Shown piece by piece: positions 1-9,568 of a stretch of 23,306 bases of DNA. The DNA is taken from assembly GCA_034698045.1 (NCBI GenBank), contig JAQGAU010000841.1, forward strand, positions 1-23,306, given 5' to 3'. The position numbers and the translations under genes were made by a program. This stretch comes from Paramacrobiotus richtersi. Its lineage: Eukaryota > Tardigrada > Eutardigrada > Parachela > Macrobiotidae. Numbering within the stretch: the stretch's first letter is position 1; the number at the start of each line of letters is the position of its first letter. Below the pieces are notes generated by a model. That model was not told where the DNA came from and did not search any database. It saw only the letters and a program-made list of their open reading frames with translations.

Positions 1-205
1 CAGTGGCCGACAAAGGAGTACACATAGGTCAACACCACGGCAGCCACGACAGTGCCCGACAGGGGGTCGACATCCCGGCAGGCCACGAAGTGCCCACGTC
101 GAGAACTACACAGCCCGACCATGGGCCAATATGGCCGACAATCCCGACACAGGCCGCGGCGCCCGACAGTGCCGACACGCCCGACAGCGCCGAAAAGGGG
201 CGCTT
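1..205. other. GC-rich segment with GCCGACA/CCCGACA motifs
   Basis: The first 205 bases are much richer in G and C than the rest of the window. The heptamers GCCGACA or CCCGACA recur irregularly, for example near 7, 56, 133, 143, 165, 172 and 180. An open frame runs through it (3-428, plus), but it has no ATG at its head and its peptide resembles no family I know, so I do not call it a gene. It may be the end of a GC-rich repeat that starts before the window. Function unknown. Confidence 0.4.
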
Positions 206-555
206 GAGAATATGGATACGCTTTGCCTGCTTACGTACATGTAGATTACCTACGCGGTTTTACGCAAAGGGGTGGCACATCGAAAGTGTTACCCTAGATA
301 TGCTGCCTATAGTTTATCCTGGCAGTTCTACATTGAAATGTCGTAGTTTGCTAATTGCTTTGCTAATATGCATTCAACTACAAAGTAATATACAGTCAAC
401 GACATTTTTCGCATTTGTCGGTTCATAGTTCATACTGTCAATCTGCCGCTGAATTAAACCAGAACCAAAAACAGGGGTAGCGCGAAATCCAAATTCATAC
501 CGTACGTAAGCTTCAATATGGAACCCTGATAGGTAATACTTGAGTTGATCGACTG

Positions 556-1389
556 TTATTTTGCAAATGAAACAGGGAGCATCCTATTATCTGTATGGAG
601 CAAACGCTGCGTATCCATAACCTGAGTAAAGCAGTCTGAGATGCTGTCCACGATATTGTCCGCCGTGCCCTCCCTGGCTAAAGTATCCACTACCATACTG
701 TCCATCGGAGCCGGTTGATATGAGGGTGGTGGAGGCGGAGTGGGAGGGTGATAATATCCGCCACCTGATCCGTACCCGTACCTTTCTGGACCACGTGCCG
801 GCAGTCGTGACTTTAATACTTCGTTATAATATGACGGTTCCGCGGCCAGCTTTTCATAGTAAGTGTTCTCTTTATCTGATGGAGAGACAGGTGGATCTGT
901 GGTTTGCTGGAGCTCGTACGGCATATAATCGCCTACCGCGTACGTTTCCGTATTTGGGCGAACATAGCTATAGTCACGGTCCCGGCTGTCACGAGCAACT
1001 GCAAGACGTTCGGACGTTCCGTATAAAGGCTTTTTTGGTTTTAACTTGCAGTTTCGGCAGTCTTCGGACTAATTTGTTGGGACACCCCGACTAAGCGAGG
1101 TTTATACATTTCGCGATCACTGGGACGATAAATCTTATTTACTGAAGGTGTAGGTTCAGGCCGATCAGGCGAATTACGATCTTCATAAACAGGCACGTAG
1201 TAAAAATGTTCCTTATTATGAAAAGCTTTCGCAGATGCAGCAGTGTCAATCACACACTTATTTACAGGCAAAGGTCGGTCCTCATACGGGTATTGGGGTG
1301 ATATCATATATTCCGGTTCCGCTCGACTGGGCGAAATTTCGGAGGGTGCTGCAATCCTTCCGGCTGGGAGGTTCGAGGTCCGCTTGTGT
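556..1389 (-). pseudogene. Pro/Tyr-rich protein exon(s) with one frame break, family unknown
   Basis: Two minus-strand frames abut: one open from 1389 to 1041, the other from 1068 to 556. They differ by a single-base shift in the 28-bp overlap, too short for an intron. Both have the same unusual composition: many Pro, Tyr, Asp, Arg and Ser, with no long hydrophobic segment. The second half has a Gly/Tyr stretch (YGYGSGGGYY), then a run of five prolines leading into PPSY, which fits the PPxY motif bound by WW domains. I infer one coding region, perhaps the last exon or cytoplasmic tail of a host protein. The shift is a disabling mutation or a sequence error. An AG acceptor-like site lies just upstream on the minus strand near 1390. 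I do not recognise the family. A remnant of a mobile element is not excluded. Confidence 0.45.
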
Positions 1390-1900
1390 TGTTAGGGTCT
1401 CGGAATGTAAACTTTGATCTCATAGCTGACTTTGCCGTTTGAACTGCTGTCCTGCTTTTAGCGTGCTAAACAGTAAATACTAGTTGCGTGGGCGGTCGCT
1501 CCAAGCGAGCATTCCGCTGCGAACATGCCACTTGCAAAGTTAATTGACATTGTCGGGAAAAAGCTTTTTGAGTTTTTATTTACTGTTCATACTTGATAAG
1601 AAAATAACTAGTTATTCACATGATAATCAAACAATCACTTGTAGTAATTAGTAACACTTACTGAAAATGAACGTATTATTCAAATCTACAATAGAATTCA
1701 CAAACTGCAATCGCGACAGCGTTGTAATCAAGATTCGGTGACTGCATATCTAATCAGTATGCTCGATCTTGCCCAAATGTAGCGCTACAGCAGGAAAATT
1801 ATACCATTTAGTAACTATAAATCGTTTTATTTTCGCTGCACGGTCATTCGCAAGCCTTTAATCGACCGAAGCGAAGGCCCTCTATACTCAGCTCAATTGG
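1390..1900. other. No gene seen
   Basis: Unremarkable, moderately AT-rich DNA. I see no sustained coding frame, no RNA gene and no clear repeat. If the Pro/Tyr-rich region to the left is a host gene on the minus strand, this stretch could be its upstream intron, since it follows an acceptor-like AG. No branch point or donor can be identified with confidence. Confidence 0.3.
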
Positions 1901-1904
1901 ATCG

Positions 1905-2026
1905 CAATGTCTGTCTGTCATTCGGTCGGTCGGTCACTATTATTATTTATTTTTTGTATTTATTAAAATATTTAATATTATTAAAAATTATTATTATTAC
2001 CCTAGATATAATAATTAATAAAAATA
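1905..2026. repeat. AT-rich low-complexity tract
   Basis: It starts with short GTCTGTCTGTC and GGTCGGTCGGTC runs, followed by about 90 bases almost entirely A and T (TTATTATTATTT-like). It directly precedes the three-unit tandem repeat and shares the GGTCGGTC...CACTATTATT wording with that unit, so it may be a degraded further unit. Confidence 0.5.
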
Positions 2027-2228
2027 CTCAGCAAAACTGGGTTTTTGGTGTCGTTGTGTTTGTCACCATTGCGCAATTTCCGGCCCTAAGTTACATACTC
2101 ACCAAAGCTGGTTTTTGTCGGCAGTGTGTCGGTCGCTATTATTGCGCAGTTTCTGGCAGTATGTACTAACCAAAATTGGAATTTTGGTGTCTGCGTATCG
2201 GTCGCCGGTTTTCTGCAATTCTGTTCGG
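2027..2228 (+). repeat. Three degenerate tandem units of about 66 bp
   Basis: Units begin near 2027, 2097 and 2165. Each starts ACT(C/A)A(G/C)CAAA followed by a TGG, then a T-rich run, a GTGT(C/T)GGTCGC-like segment, and TTGCGCA(A/G)TTTC(C/T)GG or its remnant. Units are diverged by many substitutions and small indels. No protein frame is kept across units, so I read this as an old minisatellite or the inside of a degenerate mobile element. Confidence 0.6.
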
Positions 2229-4136
2229 GGTGGAACCAGCTGAGAACGGTTTAGCCGTTTAGGTTAGGACCAACTGTTCGTTTTGAACTCCATCAGAATC
2301 GAAACGAAAACGGTCCACTGTAAAAATGACTCGAAAAGCACCGAATTTTGTTAAGTAACTCTCTTCTCATTGCGAATGGCAAACAGACACGCGATCCTGT
2401 TTGCCTTGGCAAAAGTTGCTTACATGAAACTGCTTTCCTTCGCTTTGGTCTTTCAGTGCCCGCAACGAGCGAGTGCACTTTCCTAGCGCTAGACACCGTT
2501 TAGTAGATAGAGAAGTACTGACATTGAAACGGACGAATGAATGCAGTAAAGTTCAGCAAATGTGTGTCAGTCGATATGCCACGTTCCGGTCCAGTCCATG
2601 TCGTTGTCCATATTCGTGTGCGTGTCCATGTCCATATCCGAAATTAGTGACACCCTAGTAGATTATACCGTACTGAATACTGAATCAGTTTCACGTGCAA
2701 ATTGACAGACAGAGAAAACCAAAAATTACAACGCACGCAAGTTTCGTTTGCCTAAGCGCTATAGGGCGTTAAACTACCGTGTTTCAAAGCAGTATGATGC
2801 ACTGCACAACAACGGTGTCAAATTTCACACACTAACCCTATAACAATGTCGCCAGCGCAATTAATTTTTATGACAGCGCAGTCCGAATGCAATGGGCTGC
2901 ATGTAATTTTACTTGCGTGACAGGGGCGAATAAGAAACATCTCTATATGGGGTGAGTTTTTTGAGGTTTTCACTACATCTTTCACAGATGAATTTCAGGA
3001 TCCTGCAAGTGTTTTTCCCCAACGATAATAATCTTCAAAACAGTAAATACTCAAAACAGCAAAATATTTGCTTATTTCTGAACATGTACTGGTGAGGTTG
3101 TGTTAAATGTGTGCGGACATCGAAAGCAAAAGGAACATGCCCAAATCCGCAGGTCTATGAGTTCTTCGCCTTAAAAAAAGCAATCCACTGAAAAACAAGC
3201 CGAAGAACGGTTAAAATTTGGGATAACTAACCTTTATTAATCCCATCATGCATCCAACATAGTTTTGGTCCAGCAGGAAGGACGCAGAACCTGCGCTGAT
3301 TATCATGACCTCAACTCAATCACGGCAAAAAATAAATATCTTTTGCCTAGAATGAACGATTACTGGGTACCTCAAGAGGTAGAGAATTAAAACTTAGTCG
3401 TGACGTGGTACATATTTACTCACAAGAACTGCGGACAGAAAAATCGAAGCACAAAACCGTCTTCATTACTTTTACTAGCCGGTACCGCCTCAAAAGCATG
3501 TTTTTTGGAATTCAAAACTCACCCGCAGCTTGTATACGCATGACGAATAAATCTTAAGGCAACTAACCAGAAAGAAGGACGCTAGAAAAGCATGGTTCTG
3601 GTAATTACCTGCTACATTTGCGGTTTTTTTGCGCAGCTGCGGAAGCGTCTGCGGTACGGCTAATTTAAGTGCTGTGAATTACGCGCAAGGATAGTTACCA
3701 AGATAGTTACGCCTAAGGATAGTATTCACGAATGCAGTTGTACGAAAATGTTACAGTATTCTGCAAATTGCAGCTCTTGTTCTGCTCAACCACACCGTAT
3801 TTTGCTGGAAATTGGTGGACAGAGAACATTAGTGCTTATAAAAATTATGCGACATTTCGAAACTGTGTAATCGATTACACTTCAACCTTTGGAATGTATG
3901 AATTTCAGACACACGACGTACAATTACGGCGAATTAATCAAGCAGAAAACTGAAACTCCTGAAACATGCAGCCCAATACATGGGGTAAATAAGCATACAC
4001 GGCATAAATGGCTGTATAGGCTGCTGCTTACAGCTTATTTTAACATGACTTGATAACTTTTATTTTACTATAAGCTGATTTGTGATTTTGTGGCATAGAG
4101 AGAACGTTACCAGCAGCAACAATTCCATGTTTTGTG
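2229..4136. other. No gene seen; short simple repeats only
   Basis: About 1.9 kb without a credible coding region. A GTCCAT-type hexamer run lies at about 2592-2638 (CATGTCGTTGTCCAT and similar). AAGGATAGTTA-like words recur three times at 3687-3725. Several short open frames exist, but none has recognisable domains and their codon use looks random. This may be intergenic or intronic host DNA. Confidence 0.4.
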
Positions 4137-4376
4137 AAGAAACCCGGTTTGTCGTTGTGACCGATCGTACTTTTGAAAATGACTTAACCCATGAAGATCT
4201 CGGTCCTGCTGGTCGAGGTTGTGATTATTTCACGATCTGAAGCACATCAAACGATCTGGTAGCTTCCCTGCCCAATCGGATTTTTTACTGCTGTCTGCGC
4301 ATACGTTCTGACGATTTCCTCAATATTAGGATTTGCAACTAAAGCAGTCGGGCTTTTGGTACCGCTACAAATAGCT
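4137..4376 (-). repeat. Dispersed repeat, module M2 (inverted copy)
   Basis: The reverse complement of this segment matches 6316-6552 closely and 17030-17230 more distantly. Shared landmarks include TTTGTAGCGG, AAAAGCCCGACTGCTT, CGTATGCGCAGACAGCA, CACAACCTCGACCAGCAGGA and AAAAGTACGATCGGTCACA. Read on the minus strand it keeps an open frame of about 40 codons whose peptide agrees with the other copies (motifs SPTAL and TYAQTA). It adjoins module A (4377-4830) in the same orientation, so the two are probably parts of one element. Confidence 0.8.
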
Positions 4377-4830
4377 ACAAGTTTCATCTGCGTTGTTTGA
4401 ACAATATTCCGCAAGTTTTAGCTTTCAGCAACCGCACCGAACAGAACCGCAAAAGCTGGCGTCCGGCGCCAACTCGATCATAATAGTTGGACCATGTACG
4501 CTGTATGCACATGATATGGAGGCTTTCTCCAAACCGCTCACGGTTGCCGAATAGTAGAGTAAACAGTTCTTGGAAACGGCCTTTACATTCTGTGAACTGC
4601 CTTTCTTTTCGGGTAGAGATGCACCGTATACGTACATGCTTTAGACGCATCATTTAAACACAACAGCTGTACGGAACGAACTGCTGTTACGCTATCAGCC
4701 CATCTGCATGGCTTATGTATCATGTGTGCCGATACCTTGTGCATGAATGATATGAAAACTTCCTCACCAACACGATTATCAGCTAATAGCGCTTCGTTTT
4801 TAACAGTAAAAATGATTATATACATATGTT
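4377..4830 (-). repeat. Dispersed repeat, module A (inverted copy, uninterrupted)
   Basis: The reverse complement matches 18990-19288 continued by 19921-20080. Shared words include TGCGGTTCTGTT, AAAGCTAAAAC, TGTGCATACAGCGTAC, ACTATTCGG(C/T)AACCGTGAG and AAAGAAAGGC(A/G)GTTCA. The plus-oriented copy is split by a 624-bp hAT-type element, so this copy serves as the empty site. Open frames of 70-89 codons cross it on the minus strand, but I recognise no domain and do not call a gene. Confidence 0.8.
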
Positions 4831-5543
4831 TTACCTTCCATTTATTCGCGGCTGGCTAGTTCTGTGTTTCACTGCTTTACACGAGATAATCTAGTGTAAG
4901 AAATCATTAAGAACCTTCGTGAAGAATTAATGTGGGACAAGACAACCTAGTTATGGTGCCTGATATCCACACGGGCAACAATAGCAAAACTCATCTTTGC
5001 GGATTATGTATGACAAATCCAAAAAGGTTCATTTATTAGTCGTGGTCAATGTGCCTTTCCTGCGGTTGACGCCAGTCAAATTATTTTATCGAAAGGTTTA
5101 CCCTATTCGCAATATACTGTGCATAATTGAGTTTGGTTAGCGATTTTTCATGCGCCTTCAGTTCATAGGTGCACCTTATCGCCAAAAGCAAAATGTAGAA
5201 AAACCACGGGATCTCTTGCTATTGCGCGGAGTTAAAAAAATTCAACTAAGATTTCCGTAATTTATTTTGTGTGACAATTTTTGCTATTTTTGGTACTGGT
5301 TGTGTGTATTTCGATGGTATAGGCATGGAGTAAAGTAGAACGTTATACTTTGCGCCATGGTACAGGCCATGCCGAATTCAAGTGAGCTGCTGCAGGGCAT
5401 AGCCATGTGGTTTGTAACGGTCTGTTGCTGCAAGGGGCCGGCAACTGTTGCAGAACGCTACATTATCATCGTAAGCCGAAGTACGGGACTCGGTAAGGAC
5501 GTTTAGAGTCAGCACCGGTATAAGAAAACTAATTTTGTACTTT
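4831..5543. other. No gene seen
   Basis: About 700 bases with no sustained coding frame, no RNA gene and no match to the other repeats that I could find by eye. Confidence 0.35.
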
Positions 5544-5588
5544 TGCATGCATGTGTTTTGAATGCATGCATGCATGCATTGCATTGCA
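5544..5588. repeat. (TGCA)n microsatellite
   Basis: Alternating GCATGCATG and AATGCATGCATGCATGCATTGCATTGCA make a short, slightly interrupted tetranucleotide repeat. It is self-complementary, so it can also form a cruciform. Confidence 0.85.
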
Positions 5589-5639
5589 CCTTTGCAATCT
5601 GTAACAGCACTGGTACCTGAAAATAGTTAGGATTTCATA

Positions 5640-6115
5640 GACAGTATATTTTGGATAGCGGGAAAAATGTGTGATTTTGATGACGTTTTTTCGCTGCAAC
5701 AAGGTTAGAGGTGGTGCGAAAAAGATAAAGAACATGTAACGCTCTAGATCTGCTTGACTCATAGTGATCCTTGCGTTTAAATGTCTGCGTTCCACCGCGA
5801 TTAAGGAATGGTTGACGCATTGTTTACCGACGTGACCGGCTTGAAAAAGCCGTATAGGCCATAGACGTCTGTTTGGCCAGTTGTACTTAGAACAAGACTC
5901 TTGTTTGCTGGTGTAATTTGGGAACAGAGCACATGCCCCTGTATCAACGTCCGGCACACAATTAGTACCGCGCCAATGCATACCTCTATCTATTGCATAT
6001 CTCTATTGTGTAAATGCGGTACAGCACGCTGTAGCATGTAAGCTTTCTTAACGGCATGTGTAGCACTGCATAGCGTCATAGTTGGTGTTTGAGTGCGGGA
6101 ATCCTGATATAGTGG
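5640..6115 (+). repeat. Dispersed repeat, module M1, copy 1
   Basis: Direct-orientation match to 20520-20975 and to the split copy 15150-15370 plus 16491-16800. Shared landmarks are GACGTTTTTTCG(C/T)TGCA, GACGCATTGTTTACCGA, CTATAGACGT(C/G), TGTCTGGCCA or TTTGGCCAGTTGTACTTA, CTGTTTGCTGGTG, GCATACCTC and TGATATAGTGGACA. Identity is moderate with many substitutions and short indels, so the insertions are old. Open frames antisense to it (for example 5981-5529) are not conserved between copies. Confidence 0.8.
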
Positions 6116-6182
6116 ACATCAGTATAATAAATCGAAACAAAATGTCATATTTCTGCTATTAAAACATTTATACATCAAATTT

Positions 6183-6240
6183 CGCAAGCTCGCTTTCAAA
6201 AAGAGCTTGCGTACGCTGGACTGCTTCTTAAGAAGCTCTA
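6183..6240. other. Perfect hairpin followed by a 14-bp palindrome
   Basis: CGCAAGCTC is followed after 11 bases by its reverse complement GAGCTTGCG, giving a perfect 9-bp stem. It is followed within about 20 bases by the self-complementary GCTTCTTAAGAAGC. They lie between modules M1 and M2 of this repeat copy. I did not see the same pair in the 16.8-17.0 kb copy. Role unknown. Confidence 0.55.
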
Positions 6241-6315
6241 AAAAACAAACAAGGGTGTTATTCTTGGCTCTGCTTAATTTTGGACAATGTCCACTGACCA
6301 TACTGCGACAACTCG

Positions 6316-6552
6316 CAGTTATTTGTAGCGGAACCAAAAGCCCGACTGCTTCAGTTAATAATTCTCATATTAAGGTAGTCGGCAGAACGTATGCGCAGAC
6401 AGCAATGAAAAGTCAGATTGGGCAGGGAAGTCACTAAACCGTTTGATGCGCGTCAGATTGTAACATAATCACAACCTCGACCAGCAGGATCGAGATCTTC
6501 GTAGGTTAAGTCATTTTAAAAAGTACGATCGGTCACACTGACAAACCGGATT
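6316..6552 (+). repeat. Dispersed repeat, module M2, copy following M1
   Basis: Nearly the same sequence as the reverse complement of 4137-4376 and related to 17030-17230. The two closest copies (4.1 kb and 6.3 kb) form an inverted pair about 2 kb apart. An open frame with SPTAS...RTYAQTA parallels the frame of the other copies but ends early after IGQGS. Confidence 0.8.
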
Positions 6553-6743
6553 CGAGACGAGATCCATAGATAAGCTATTAATGATGTTTTTCTCGAAGCT
6601 GAGTTAGATACGGTTTCTGGTAGTGCTCGCCGAGCTCTACAAAATGAAAAAACAGTTCTGCAATTCGGTTGCCATCTGACCTAAAGACAGCGGATTGAAG
6701 CCCTTTCCCCAGGAAACAACTCTTGAGAAAAACTCGTTTAAAG

Positions 6744-6895
6744 TGGCTCAGCCAGTTTTGCCTTTGCCGTTTGATTTGAATTTGGCGTTCTCTTTGCCGT
6801 TTGACACTTTACCTTTGCCGTGTATTCTGCCTTTGTCGTCACAGTATAACGTGCATACAGTTATCTTTGCCTTTGCCGTAATTTGACAGGTTTGC
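6744..6895 (+). repeat. Degenerate array of CTTTGCCGT boxes
   Basis: CCTTTGCCGT or close variants (TCTTTGCCGT, CCTTTGTCGT, GTTTGCCGG) occur about six times in 150 bases, often followed by TTGA. The related pair GTCACAGTATAAC and GGTGACACTATAAC also lies here. The boxes stand just outside the broken end of the polymerase gene. They look like a degenerate short tandem repeat. An open frame (6695-6886) crosses it, but its residues simply follow the repeat. Confidence 0.5.
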
Positions 6896-6964
6896 CGGTG
6901 ACACTATAACTTCATTAAAACTTCAGGATTTTGAACTGAATCACTAAATTAAGGAGCATGTCAT

Positions 6965-8130
6965 AATAATGTATGCATACTCTGCGTTACAAACTGCTGA
7001 CACAGGTCGAACACAGTTGCTCTCCGCATCGATGTTGTTGTTGTGTATCCTGAGCCTCTCCTACTCCGTCTTCCCCGTTTTCCGTTGTGGTCTTCAGATC
7101 GCGATGCAGTTGAAACAAACGTCTTGCATTCGCAACATATAGAAAATTTACTGCATATGGGTGACTCACCACTTTTGTATCGGGCAAGGCATTCAGCCCC
7201 ATAAAAGTAACGGTTGCAGTCGGTGCATGACTCGATAAGCGAACGATTCATTGAACATTTATCGGACAAACACTGGTTGCACTTATACTGGCAGCGGTGG
7301 TTTTGTCTGCAACTGTACCCTTTCATGCAACGGTAGCAATAGTAGGGTATTCCAAATAGGCAGGTAGTGATTTCAAGGCATCTAAATGATCACAATGTTG
7401 TAGGAGAAAGATCTTTTATCTGCGTACGCACCACGATATATGACGGAATTGCTATGATTAACAAAAACAATGAAGAAGTGGTAATACGGCAGCGCTTCTT
7501 GGAACGCTTCAAAGATCATTTAGACTGTATTTTCAGGCCATCAGTTTTGCAGCTTTAATTAGGGAAACAACGGCATCGGTCTGAGCCTGAACTTCTTTTA
7601 ATTTTTTAAATAAGGAATTATCTCCGTCCGTAAATGCTTTGCTCACCACAATATCCCGAGCCATACAAAGATCGTCAGAATTCTGATCTTCACCACGCAC
7701 CATTTTTTATTCAGAAACCGTCGGAGCATCTGGGTAACGTGTCCATTACAGGCTCCGGCAGGTACCTCAGTATGCTGAACTGAAAGCTCGAAGGACCCGT
7801 CCAGCCGGAACGTTTGGTTAGAGTTCAGAATCCACTCGACTGTAGTCAACCATCTGTCTACGGTTAGTTGGTCCCTGCAAACTGGAGGTGTCCAGATGGG
7901 ATACCGCAAGTCCTTCTGATGAAGACGTAAACGAATTAGATCGTGATCTAAAATATTGGCCAGAACGGTCTTCAAAATGTCGTCGAATAGGATGTATAGC
8001 GCGTCAGCAGTGTCGTTGAAAGACAGTTTTCCGAGACCGTTTGTTGTGCGTTTATAATAAACAAACTCGACGAGATACTTTTCTGAATCAATTACACCGG
8101 TTTTTTATACAGTGTAGCAGCTCTTCGCAT
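6965..8130 (-). pseudogene. polB: Polinton protein-primed DNA polymerase B, N-terminal part, broken
   Basis: Family B polymerases of Polintons copy the element from protein-primed ends. This remnant is the N-terminal region only. An ATG at 8130 (minus) leads, after a frame break near 8095, into an open frame through 7643. It carries the family pattern of a LRYPI segment, then LTVDRWL and a Phe/Leu-rich strand, then a Pro-x-Gly, then FLNKKW. A further shift near 7690 continues into a CMARDIVVSKAF-like segment, ended by TGA at 7533-7535. Other frames then carry a Cys/His module at 7340-7000 (YCYRCMKGY, HRCQYKCNQC, CTDCNRYFYG, CCECK, HRCGEQLC), matching the zinc-binding region that precedes the exonuclease in these polymerases. 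At least five breaks are visible. The exonuclease, palm and thumb are absent: homology stops near 6965. Non-functional. Confidence 0.85.
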
Positions 8131-8379
8131 TTTCTGTTGTGACTTTGAACTACATTTTGACGAAAACGCCGACGCGACGGAGCAGAATGAAATAAACTAA
8201 CTTGAGCCCTAGCACACACGTTTATGGAAAACTTAAGCGATGTTGCTTCTGTGGTTGCTGGCAAATATCTGGTACAAACGCTGAGCTGTTTGGCAGGTGG
8301 CGCAGCATGTCTCAGGAGTCATAAGCACAGATTGTGCTAACGAGCGTTGTGTGACTGATCTTTTCGCACGCTTGTAGGT
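8131..8379. promoter_or_regulatory. Intergenic region between divergent polB and zinc-finger genes
   Basis: About 250 bases separate the minus-strand polB start from the plus-strand zinc-finger gene, so this should hold both promoters. No convincing core element is identifiable here. The TATAAAA-like word on the minus strand (near 8104-8109) lies inside the start of polB and is probably coincidental. Confidence 0.3.
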
Positions 8380-8766
8380 TCGCCTAGCATAAGCTGCACC
8401 CCGTGCACGGTGACATGTAAACGCAGAGACGACTTGAATGCCACGTTTTTGAGGTCCATCTTGGAGGAAATAAGACTCCGTGCCACGTTTCTGGAGAAAT
8501 CATGCTGAAGCGCTCTATCGACCGACACATTAAAACCGTGCACGTTGCTACACCTCCCGCACATCACTGTACGCTTTGTGACTCAAAATTCAGGCGTTCA
8601 GATGACCTGCGCCGCCATGTTGAAGTCATTCATGAAAGGAAGGGTAAAGTGGAATGTCAAACGTTGTGGCAAGAAGATGCGAAAGCGTAGCCTACGACAC
8701 CACAATCTGACAATGCGTCTCGTAGCAAAAGAAGCAAGCAACACTAACGATGCTGAGTCAGGCTGA
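8380..8766 (+). pseudogene. C2H2 zinc-finger protein, about four fingers, frameshifted
   Basis: Plus-strand coding in three successive frame segments. The first (around 8395-8438) has CTPC then CKRRDDLN, the first half of a finger. The second (8440-8655) begins with a His...His pair that would close finger 1. It then holds a finger with the first Cys pair reduced to one (CHVS...RHIKTVH) and a canonical finger, CTLCDSKFRRSDDLRRH followed by VEVIH. The third frame has RCGKKMRKRSLRHH, the end of a fourth finger. The spacing C-x2-C-x12-H-x4-H is typical of DNA-binding fingers. It lies between polB and the virion genes on the opposite strand, inside the Polinton remnant, so I infer it is an element gene, perhaps a regulator of its own transcription. 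Two frame breaks and a lost Cys make it inactive. A captured host gene is the alternative. Confidence 0.7.
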
Positions 8767-9243
8767 ACTTGAATCCAACCCTATGCCTAAAGATTTTTAC
8801 AACGCTGTTGGTTGTGATTGGCGTAGAGTAGCTACGCCGATTTTCACCGACGGCTACCAAGAAGCCGTAACCGGATTGATACTATGCGGTCTTAGGCGGC
8901 CCTCCCTTTCGCAACGGTTCACGTGTTGTGAGTCATTTGTTTAATAAGCTGTGCTTATCAACAAGCGCGATCATCACTTTTTTTTGTATTTTTATAGCTT
9001 TTACTGCATTAACCCTTTGACACCTTGCTCAATAAGGCGGCTGTCACAAATCACTGTTTGAAAATTAAAATAATGATCAGCATAAGCGCACACCGTTTTA
9101 TCATTTGATTTTGTGTTTTCAGTAAACAAATGAACCAGTGAGCTGAACGATTCGCCAGAACATCGCTTAAGAATAAAAAAAACAAGCATATCGGCCACGC
9201 ACAGTACTGAAATCGGACTATAACTGATACGACTGAGTAACTG
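8767..9243. other. Unassigned gap; expected site of major capsid gene
   Basis: In Polintons the double-jelly-roll major capsid gene often lies near the minor capsid and polymerase genes. Here only about 480 bases separate the zinc-finger gene from the PY-like gene and no capsid motif is visible, so it was deleted or moved. An open frame of 65 codons (9198-9001, minus) has no ATG and no recognisable motif. Two adjacent hairpins stand at 8819-8837 (GGCGTAG/CTACGCC, 5-base loop) and 8850-8868 (ACGGCT/AGCCGT, 7-base loop). Confidence 0.45.
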
Positions 9244-9567
9244 TTAGTGTCGCATTTCCACAAAATTTAGCAATAAGCTGTCCGTAAAAACTGGGAACAT
9301 GCCCGTAGGAAACAAAGAACTGCAGTTCGTCAGGTTTTTCTTGACATACGGCAGCAGAGCAGCTGCTTCAATGACTGATTTGGCGAAATTTACAAATCGA
9401 GAAAGCATTGTTCTTAGGAAGGCTGGAAGCGCAAAACCGCTACCGTTTTGCTTGAGACTTCCGCGGTAACGTGTCGTCAGTACGCCGTAGCCTGTTTGGT
9501 CCGGACATGCGGATGAAAACAGTTCCAAATAAAACTCCGGTGAGGGCTCGAAACATTTAACCGGCAT
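9244..9567 (-). CDS. PY-like small virion protein of Polinton
   Basis: The 107-codon frame starts at ATG 9567, one base after the stop of the penton gene, in the same direction. The protein has an N-terminal Tyr/Leu segment, then QTGYGVLTTRYRG, then NGSGFALPAFLR and an amphipathic to hydrophobic stretch (FVNFAKSVIEAAALL) at about residues 60-80. Polintons and adintoviruses encode a small virion protein with the same plan: a QxGxG...xG pattern followed by a Pro-containing hydrophobic helix. It is compared in the literature with adenovirus minor virion proteins acting on membranes. This is one of the few frames still uninterrupted. Homology rests on pattern and position, so I am only moderately sure. 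Confidence 0.5.
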   Translation of the reverse strand: MPVKCFEPSPEFYLELFSSACPDQTGYGVLTTRYRGSLKQNGSGFALPAFLRTMLSRFVNFAKSVIEAAALLPYVKKNLTNCSSLFPTGMFPVFTDSLLLNFVEMRH

Positions 9568-9568
9568 C

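Noticed and set aside
3-428. 141-codon frame through the GC-rich left edge
   Set aside because: No ATG start, composition follows the heptamer repeats, no domain.
5529-5981. 150-codon minus-strand frame
   Set aside because: Lies across microsatellite and repeat M1; the frame is not kept in the other M1 copies.
7367-7558. 63-codon plus-strand frame
   Set aside because: It is antisense to polymerase B sequence with recognisable family motifs on the minus strand.
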